Assembly: GCA_035582835.1 (NCBI GenBank)
Contig: JAYKAV010000500.1
Coordinates: 952,992-1,016,991, forward strand
Origin: Phoebastria nigripes
Lineage: Eukaryota; Chordata; Aves; Procellariiformes; Diomedeidae
Direction of reading: 5' to 3'
DNA length: 64,000 bases
The notes beneath the pieces are model-generated. The model was not told the DNA's origin. It saw nothing but the letters and a program-made list of their open reading frames with translations, and searched no databases. Of the stretch, positions 56,681-64,000 are shown one piece after another. The position numbers and the translations under genes were made by a program. How positions within the stretch are numbered: the stretch's first letter is position 1; the number at the start of each line of letters is the position of its first letter.

Positions 56681-57370
56681 ACCTTCATGTGCCAAAAGCG
56701 AAGCAGGGGATGATCTCCTCTCCCTGGCATTCAGACACCAAGCTCCCAGCTCCCTGTGTATCTGGCCTTGAATGCAACGAGGGATCCTCAGCCCAGGAAG
56801 GGAAGAGTTGGGGAGATTGTGACCTTCCAGCACAGCAAATTCCATGCCCCATGGGACTGGTTCAATGGGGGCAGCTCTGCTGACGATGTGAACTTGGTGT
56901 TAAATGTGCTAGGCTGAACGACATGGTGTTATCCTGTAGCGATGTCTTTTGCAAAGACCACACGTGAGTTGGATGTAAGATGCTGATGCCAATATCTGTG
57001 CCATGTATTTCCAATGTGGTAAAAATAACTCCGAGTAACTGAAGATGTTTCCAGTTTGTGTTAATAAAATACATCTTTTTAAAGAATGGAATTCTTCAAA
57101 GATTGGCAAATTTTATTTTATTTCATTAGCTTTAATGTCACTGCCATATGGACTGTGAAGAAAAGTGAACCATTAGATCAGAGGGACTGAGTTATCAGCA
57201 TGACACAGAAAGCACTGATACAATTGTTAAGGATAAGCCCTGGGAGTGATTTATTGCATGCATTGTATTAGCCACAGAGGAGTTATGATATGCTCCCCAT
57301 TCCTGTATCATATTAGGATTTTATTAGTCTAATATGACACGGTAATATAATATATGATTAGAATTCCCAT
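56681..57370. other. mixed to AT-rich intergenic block
   Basis: AT-rich and conserved-looking from about 57080 to 57370, including TGATTTAT at 57247-57254. An AATAAA at about 57063-57068 has no associated gene. Nothing else is seen. Confidence 0.3.
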
Positions 57371-58780
57371 CCAGTTATCCTTCCCTTGGTGGCGGAGAGC
57401 AGGAGAAGGTTTTGTGCGCAGCAGCTCCCCGGCCGTCGCACCCACGGTGGAGAGGGGACACCTGGGACGGCACGACTGCTAAATTGGTCTCCTGGGCTTT
57501 CCAGGCGGGACGTGGGTGCTGTTTGCCTCCTGCGGGCACGCTCGGCAGCCCAGGCAGCCGGTCTGCCACCGAATTTGTTTGCCCCATGCACCTGAAATAC
57601 AAAGCCACTCACTCCTTCCTGCAGCGGGTGACAGGGAAGGATGGTGCTGGCATTTAAAACCTTTGCTGACAGCTGAGCTGTAGGTGCTGGGCTGCATCCT
57701 AGCAGTACCAGGGAAATCAGCTGTGACGTGCCAGAGCAAGAAATCTGCTGTGGGCACCAGCCCTGCCAAGGTGTCCCGCAGCAGCGGTGAAGCCTGTCTC
57801 CCCCTCTGGCTCGGCACAGTGGGAGGAAAGATGTGCATAGACCAGGCTAATGGGGAGCCAGTGCTGAGAGAAACGGGTGCAAGCTGAGACAGTAGGATAA
57901 ACACGGGAGGTCTCAGTGTAGCTGCTGATGCCATGAAATGGCAGCCGACAGGCTCCTGCTGCCCTTGCTAAGGCCATACGAGTGACCANGCCACTTTTAG
58001 CACAGCCCAAAAGCCCTGGGGTGCTGTCCTCATCTACACGTACATACCCCTCTCTCGGAGGGCAGTGAAGCACCATCCGAGTCAGTGGGGAAAAGCCCTG
58101 GGCCGGCTCTGTGCCGCGCCGCGCCAGGCAGGCAACCACGGGATGGTCCCGGTCCCGGGGCGCAGAGGTGCTCGGCCAGGGCTGCGGGGCTGGGGCTGTC
58201 ACTCCTACACTCGCCCATCACCCCTGCCCTGCGCTGTCCCGCTGGACACCGCACAGTGTCGGCCGGCAAAGGGACATTTGGCAATGCTGGCTATGCGCAG
58301 CTGGGACGGCCAGCTCCAGCTCCAGCTGGGCACAACCTCACAGCCCCAAGACCTCCTGCGCCCCGGGGCTTGCAGGGGCCCAGCTCTCCCCTCCACCATC
58401 CTCCGCTCGCCGGCAGGAATGGCTGGATGAAGGCACCGTATGCCTTGGCATCGGAGGTGAAGCCAGGGACTGTGCTGCCCGTTTAGCTCAAGCCTCTGGC
58501 TGCAGGATGCGCTGACACGACACACTAATTGCTATGCCTCGTTACAGGATCCCCCTTGCCCCCACATCTCTCCCTGTGTGTCCCTACCCACTGAAAACTC
58601 TACTTTCCCAACAAATCCCAAAGACAAACTTTTCTTCAAAGTTTCCCTGGCATCCCCCAACCATTTGTCGCCAAATCCCTCGTTTCACCTGTGAACAGGC
58701 TCTGAAGCAAATGCCGTTTGTAGCCTCGTTCTTGCCTCCAGCAGCAGCAGGAGGAAAAAAAAGTTCAAGCGTATCAGAGT
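57371..58780. other. GC-rich intergenic block, no gene seen
   Basis: GC-rich unique sequence with an ambiguous base at 57988. Frames on both strands have no recognisable product. Confidence 0.35.
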
Positions 58781-58970
58781 GCTACTAGGTGATAAATCCC
58801 AAAATCTATATCAAAGCCTATTTGATCATCGCCCTGTCATTGATATAATAAAAAGGATTAATTTATTGGAGGCTGCCAAAACTCTCATGTGGCAACAAAT
58901 TTAAGGATCTTGTTTACACAGGCTAATTAAAACCAATTAATTTCATTCATATCTGCGGCTACTAACATGG
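58781..58970. other. candidate conserved noncoding element
   Basis: A sharply bounded AT-rich island of about 190 bp between GC-rich blocks, with ATTGATATAATAAAAAGG, ATTAATTTATTGG and CTAATTAAAACCAATTAAT. The abrupt composition change and density of homeodomain core words resemble a developmental enhancer. Conservation is not tested. Confidence 0.35.
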
Positions 58971-59680
58971 GTGCAGACGTGCATGCTCATGTAGGGGTGC
59001 CGTAGGTGTGTACGTGGCNCACGTGGCCATGCCCTGCCTACGTGAGCCACCTTTCCTGGGGCGGGTGGTGGCTCCACTTGGGGGGGCGGCGGGGACCCGC
59101 AGGCGTCCCCACGGAGCACACCTCCGGGCCAGTGCCCCCCCCGTGGGGAAGGGGCCCTCCTCCTCCTCCTCCTGCTGTCCCGACATACTCGGCTCTAGAG
59201 GGATGGTGCCTGGGAGAAGGGGGATGCCTGGAGGGGCTTGGGGGTCCCCCCTTGCCGTGGTTCTGAGGCGTCTCCAGTGGTGCGTGTTCCCCGCTGGAGT
59301 GGAGGCCGCCCACCCAGCTGCTTGCCTGGTGAAAGCTGCCGCTGAGGCGATGGTGCCCTTCTCCAGAAGAAGAGCGCAGACCCAAAGGGCAGCAGGCACA
59401 CCTGCACGCGGGCTCCGGCCCCAGCGCGTCCAGCCCTGCCGCCTTTGGGGAAGCAGAGGGGGGCAGACGGCGTGCGCTCCTCTGGCACCAGCACGGCTCC
59501 CTGTGCCGAGGCTGCTGCTCCCCGCGCCGAGGCGCGAGAGCCTGGCACCGGGGCCTGCCGTGCTCTGCCAGCAGCACCCACAGACGGCACGCTGCCACCC
59601 TCGCCCCTCGCTGCTGGGGAGCCCAGGCAAGGCTTCGGGAGAGCAAACGGGGCTGTTGCTCGTGAGATGAGATCACCTAT
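58971..59680. other. GC-rich intergenic block
   Basis: GC-rich sequence with a CTC triplet run at about 59158-59171 and an ambiguous base at 59019. Frames of 212-222 codons on both strands reflect composition. Confidence 0.35.
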
Positions 59681-60280
59681 TAACGCTATCTATTAGGATA
59701 ATAAAAGGCTGCATTTTTTTGTGGTAAAATTCAGCATAAAGAGCATGCGTCATTAAATATGGAAATCCAGAATTTTATTAGCAATCTGCTAGATCTGAAC
59801 TGACGCCAATTAAACAAAAAAGATATCATTTATAAAAAGGCAGAGTTCAAGTTGTATTAAATATGAAATGCAATTTTCTGCTGGTTGTGATTTATTACCG
59901 GTGGTACATTGTTCAAAGAAGCATGTTATATTTCAATAGAGAAATATTGTTTATTCATTAATATTTTAAAACTTGCTTATTGCTGTGTATGACTCTCCTG
60001 CAGAATGAAACTTATGATTTAAAACATGAATTAATAAACACATTTGAAAGTGTTAGACAATATCATAACCGCTCATTTTTCATTTTACTGAGAGCATATT
60101 AAACTTTTATAATTCTGTGTGTACTATTATTTTCCAAATAAAGGTATGGACTCTAAATTACTAATTTCAGGTAAAGATGAGAGAAAGCAATAACATATGT
60201 TGGGAATCAGTCACTATGTCACGCTAATATGGGCTCGGTACTTTTTTCGTTACATTATTCATAAATCTTCTGCTTAGCCC
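59681..60280. other. candidate conserved noncoding element, about 600 bp
   Basis: A sharply bounded AT-rich island between two GC-rich blocks, repeat-free, with many ATTA/TAAT words and TGATTTAT at 59888-59895. It is the largest such island downstream of PBX3. Confidence 0.35.
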
Positions 60281-62100
60281 CACGTCCCACTAAGAGGGTT
60301 CCCGGGCGCCCCGAGTGCTTCTCCCTCGGCAGATGGCGAGGGTGCCAGGTACGTCGGCACCGCAGGGATGCGTCGCGCTCTTAATGCAAGGAAACATTTG
60401 ATAGAGGCTGACATCCTAAATGAGGCCGAAAATATTTTATACAAAACGTGATAAGGCAATAATGATCTCAGAGGCCCCAGGTTATCTTGGTTATTACCTG
60501 NACCCACGGCTTGAATCAGCAGCATTAAGGGGGCCAGACCCAATACGTAGATACCTCTGAACTCATTAGTCCTGAGTACTTTATATAGAGTCACCTATCA
60601 GTCGCTTGATTTAAACTAACCTTTTTTGTATCTTAAAATCTCTCCTGCCGCAGCCTCGCTGTATTACCATAACAATAACCAGTATTTCAATTTTAAGAAC
60701 TCATTTTTCCTCAAATAGAAAGTGCCAATCAATTTAAAGAGCAGAAGATGCACGCTGAAGGAACAGGCAGGGCACGTGCTCTGGTGTCTCGTCCTCCTGC
60801 TCCAAGCCCGTTGCGGCCGGGAAGCATTTTCTACATGGACGCCTCCTTGCCGGCCACCGTGGCTCGGCTCCGTGGCACACGCCAGGCGGAGGCGATTTAC
60901 CTTGTAACCTTTAATCGCGNGGGCGCGGGGTGGAAATAATTGAACTGGATGGAAAGCTGACATTTGGAAAGCTTCCCCAACTGCTGGCGGTGAAATGCCA
61001 GTAGCGGTGTACCATGCGTGACTGANGGCAAACCCCTGCCCCCGGCGCTCTCCCCTCGGGAGGGGCAGCACCGGCTGTGTGGTGGCCGGGGGGGTGCGGG
61101 ACGGGTCCCCAAGGCCCCCAGCACCTGGCAGGGGCAGAGGCGACTCCCCGCCGGCTCAGCCGGAGTGGGTTGCTGAGCGCTCCAGCTTCGCCTGCTTGCA
61201 GCGGCTCCAGCCAAGGGTCTGGGGTTGGACCCTGGGAGGGTCCAGGACGCCTGTCGGTGGTGGAGGGAGCCGGGGGGCTGTGATGGGGGGCCAGACACCC
61301 CGTGTGCTCTGCACCTCGCCTGATTGATGGTGGGGTGGAGGAGAGTGGCTCTTTGCACGATGGCAGCCCTCACACCTGACAGTTAATGTAAATTAACTAT
61401 TCACTTCTTCGTTGGGCAAAGTGAATCGGCAAACCTTATTACTCCAAGCCAGTCAATTAATTAAAGTTCAGTGCTTAATCAAGTTCCAGTGGTCATACAC
61501 GGGGCATAGGGATTTCTATCTCCTGAGCACCATGCTCAGAGGTTAAATGAGAAGTGCATGGAAAGGGCAGCGGGGCTGAGCCAGCTGCACACTGTGCCCA
61601 GCACTCTGCTGCCCGATTCCTCCCCAAATGAGCCACCACCTTATCCCCGCTGGACCCAAGGCACCGCGCGTGAGCTGGTCCCTCCCGGCTGCACCAGGGC
61701 ACCCAGCAGGCTCAGCGGTGAGCTCCGGATCGGTGGCTTTGCCCTGCCAAGTCTGGCTGCCCGCAGCGCCGGGGCGGCGCTGGGAGGGGAGGGAGGTGCT
61801 GCCAGGCACCGCAGGGGTGCAGGGGGTGGGAGGCATCAGTGCCAGCCCCGAGAGCCCCTTGCCACCCCAGGTCCTCGCCGGAGCAGGGCACGCAGGAGGG
61901 TTCACTTGGAAACCCATTTTCCCCCACTGTGGCTTGGCAGACAAAGAGCCGCAATAAAACTTGCTCCTGGCGCAGAAGAAACGGCTGTGGGATGGGGAGG
62001 GCTGGGCTCTGCAGGGCACAAAACTGGAGAGGACAGGGATGGCAGGCACAGGCTGCCTGAGGTGGAGAAAGGAGGGGATACAGCATTGATACAGCAGGCC
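60281..62100. other. mixed intergenic block, no gene seen
   Basis: GC-rich at 60281-60380, 60830-61330 and 61560-62000, with ambiguous bases at 60501, 60920 and 61025. An AT-rich, conserved-looking stretch lies at about 61375-61500 (AATGTAAATTAACTATTC, CAATTAATTAAAG). No gene is recognised. Confidence 0.3.
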
Positions 62101-62560
62101 CCTAACAGAAAAATGTCTTTCAAATAGGCCTGACCGTGTGTTTTAGTAACTCTCAAGACCATCCATAACTGGGAAGGAGATGCTGTCCAGCGCACACGGG
62201 CAGCAGATTCAATTAGGTTTCTCTCTCCCCAGAATGTGGCACGAGAAGCAATCTCTTTTTTGAAGAATGTAATAACAGAGTGCAATGGAAATGTGTCAAA
62301 GAGACTCAGAGAACAGGATCCCTGCCTTAAATCTTGAAAAGCAGTCAAGAAAAATATGTTGTTTACCTGAATTTGTTTTTCATAAGGTCTCCCAGAGGAT
62401 TAATAAACTAACCTTTCGTCTGTGAACACCTGGTCCTACACACCATCAATAATGCAAGCTTCACCTACTGCATTAATACACACTTAGTGCAGAGAGGCAA
62501 ATTGCAGAAACCTAAACGAAAGTTACCTAAAAGACTGTACTCATGACAAAGAGGTCACCC
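62101..62560. other. AT-rich intergenic block, no gene seen
   Basis: Unique AT-rich sequence between GC-rich blocks; possible conserved noncoding sequence. No gene. Confidence 0.25.
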
Positions 62561-63670
62561 AGGGCCTCTGCCCATCATGGGTTTGTCCAGCTCCAGAAAC
62601 AAGAGAGCTGGATTCGGCCCCCCTTGGCTGGACCTTATGGCCGTGCTGCAGTGCCCCACTGCCCAGCGGCTGCCACAAATACAAGTTATAAAGGACTGAA
62701 AGGACATTTTAGCTGCAAAATATATCCATAACAAATAATTAAGGCTGGATAACAGTTTCTTTACAAGCTCTTTCATCCTTTTTTGCAGCTCATAATTCAA
62801 TGGTGAAACACCAAATGTGCTGGGGCTGGCCGTGGGCAAGGACAGCGGAAATAAAACCTCAAGTTCAGATGTCGTCAAATGGTGGAAACACCCCATGCAG
62901 AAGTGTTGCAGGGCGCTGGGTTTACAGCAAGCTTGTGGTGGAGAGAANAGCCCATTTCTGTGCCGTTCAGAGAAGACATCTCACTAGCAGGCAGCCGTGC
63001 AGAGCCCAAGGCAGGTGCCCAGGCTGGCAGTCGGAGGCTGCAGGCTCCTGCTTGTGCCCCGCTTTCGGGCGATGTGCTCATCTGTTTCTGGGGTGCCAAA
63101 GCNGGGTGGGGGGGCCGGGCCAACCCCGCGTGTTCCAGCGAGGCCCCGGGTGCCGCCTCTTGCCCCACGTCCCAGACACGGCCCCCATCGGGAGGCTGGG
63201 GCTTCCCGACCTGGCGGGGCTGGAGCAGGGCTGTCCCGTGGGGCCAATGCCATGGGCAGAGGGAGCCCCCAGCCAGCCCCTGGCACTGCCCGGCCTTCAC
63301 GGGAGGGAGGGGGGACNTTAAAAGAGCAAGGTGCCCCAACAGCAGCACACCGACACCAGCACGCTCCCACTAAGTGAGTCTGTAGGCTCAAGCCTGGCAT
63401 CCCTTAATTGATTGATAGGCTAGGACTGTCAGCGCTTAAAGAGATAATTCAATTTATAAAATCCTATTAAGTGGTGAAAGATTTTTTGATTGTTGAATTG
63501 TTTCCTATGTTATGCAAGTCATTTTGGTCCCTCTCACTTGGAAATCCACTTCCCGTTTGCGGGAGGGCTGGCAATGGAGTCGTTCCTCATCGCCGGTTGA
63601 TGCTCAGATGCTCAGAGCCTGGGCAAGCACGGGACCTGGGCAGTCAGGGCAGAGGAGATGCCCCAAGCCT

Positions 63671-63720
63671 GCGGCATCCCGGTGTCCTGCGGTGTCCCAG
63701 CGTCCCGCAGCGTCCCAGCA
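63671..63720. repeat. small GC-rich minisatellite, about 10-bp period
   Basis: About five imperfect units of a GCGTCCCAGC-like decamer in tandem. Confidence 0.7.
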
Positions 63721-63979
63721 CGCGGGACCATCCCTCTGGCTTTACCGTGACTCGCGGCTTGGGCACGGGCAGGNGCTCCAGCAGCAACCCCTCCCGGCAG
63801 CCCAAACCGCCCCTCTCCCGCGGGTTGCCGTGCCAGAGCAGCACCACGACCCACGGGGCTGCGGGCAGGGCGTACCCTGTGTCGGGGTACCCGCGCGGCC
63901 CCTGCCACCGCGGGTGACCCCCGGGACGCAGAGCCCGGGCGCAGGTAGGAGGGCCCAGGGCTGCCGTGTGGCAGCTGAA

Positions 63980-63998
63980 CTTTCTCTTCTATTTTCAG
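63980..63998 (+). promoter_or_regulatory. candidate 3' splice site at the window edge
   Basis: AACTTTCTCTTCTATTTTCAG is a strong pyrimidine tract plus acceptor (AG at 63997-63998), with a branch-site-like GCTGAAC just upstream. Any exon would begin at 63999 and lies outside the window. The gene is unknown. Confidence 0.3.
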
Positions 63999-64000
63999 TG

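Larger units (their letters stand above)
62561..64000. other. GC-rich intergenic block at the window end
   Basis: GC-rich sequence with ambiguous bases at 62948, 63103, 63316 and 63773, an AT-rich island at 63395-63530, a small minisatellite and a candidate splice acceptor at the edge. No coding sequence is identified. Confidence 0.35.

Noticed and set aside
55893..56771. 238- and 272-codon frames in GC-rich intergenic DNA
   Set aside because: No recognisable family, Pro/Ala/Arg/Gly-rich, both strands open; no promoter or poly(A) organisation.
57063..57068. AATAAA downstream of PBX3 as a poly(A) site of another gene
   Set aside because: No coding sequence or splice structure leads into it; AATAAA is common in AT-rich DNA.
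59008..59676. Overlapping 212-222-codon frames on both strands
   Set aside because: Open in several phases at once in GC-rich DNA and low-complexity in content; typical chance frames.

Overview
The window is vertebrate genomic DNA and holds the 3' two thirds of one recognisable gene, the TALE homeobox gene PBX3, on the + strand. Seven coding exons (corresponding to exons 3-9 of the nine-exon PBX layout) run from 31624 to the stop codon at 52757-52759. They join without a frame break into about 342 residues, ending in the PBX C-terminus ...SVHSDTSN. Exons 1-2 (roughly the first 91 residues) lie upstream of the window. The lineage is most likely a bird: 23141-23250 carries the 3' end of a CR1 LINE, repeats are otherwise sparse, introns are short, and AT-rich and GC/CpG-rich blocks alternate as on avian microchromosomes. 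A crocodilian or turtle cannot be excluded from sequence alone.

Layout: 1-31623 is the 3' part of the large intron 2, AT-rich and probably regulatory, interrupted by GC-rich patches. It contains a clear CpG island (26775-27410), a CR1 fragment, an ancient MIR-like SINE remnant (about 16590-16735) and small simple repeats. 31624-52759 holds exons 3-9 with six introns of 0.8-6.8 kb. 52760 to about 54240 is the 3' UTR, with a proximal and a distal AATAAA. 54241-64000 is intergenic with no recognisable gene: GC-rich blocks alternate with sharply bounded AT-rich islands that look like conserved noncoding elements. The window ends on a good-looking splice acceptor (AG at 63997-63998) whose gene cannot be identified.

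Biology: PBX3 encodes a nuclear DNA-binding cofactor of HOX and MEIS/PREP homeoproteins. Exon 3 carries the rest of PBC-A and the polyalanine linker, exon 4 PBC-B, exons 5-6 the three-residue-loop homeodomain, and exons 7-9 the C-terminal tail. The sequence supports two kinds of isoform. Skipping of the 113-nt exon 7 gives the truncated b-type tail. A candidate alternative first coding exon in intron 2 (26489-26534) matches the phase of exon 3 and would give a PBX3 without most of PBC-A. The 3' UTR carries seed matches for let-7, miR-200, miR-221/222 and miR-15/16/424, all distal to the proximal poly(A) signal.

No previously undescribed multi-gene system was found. The best leads are the candidate alternative first exon, the alternative polyadenylation/microRNA arrangement, the intronic CpG island and the AT-rich islands downstream of the gene. 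The sequence has 28 scattered single Ns; none falls in a coding exon.
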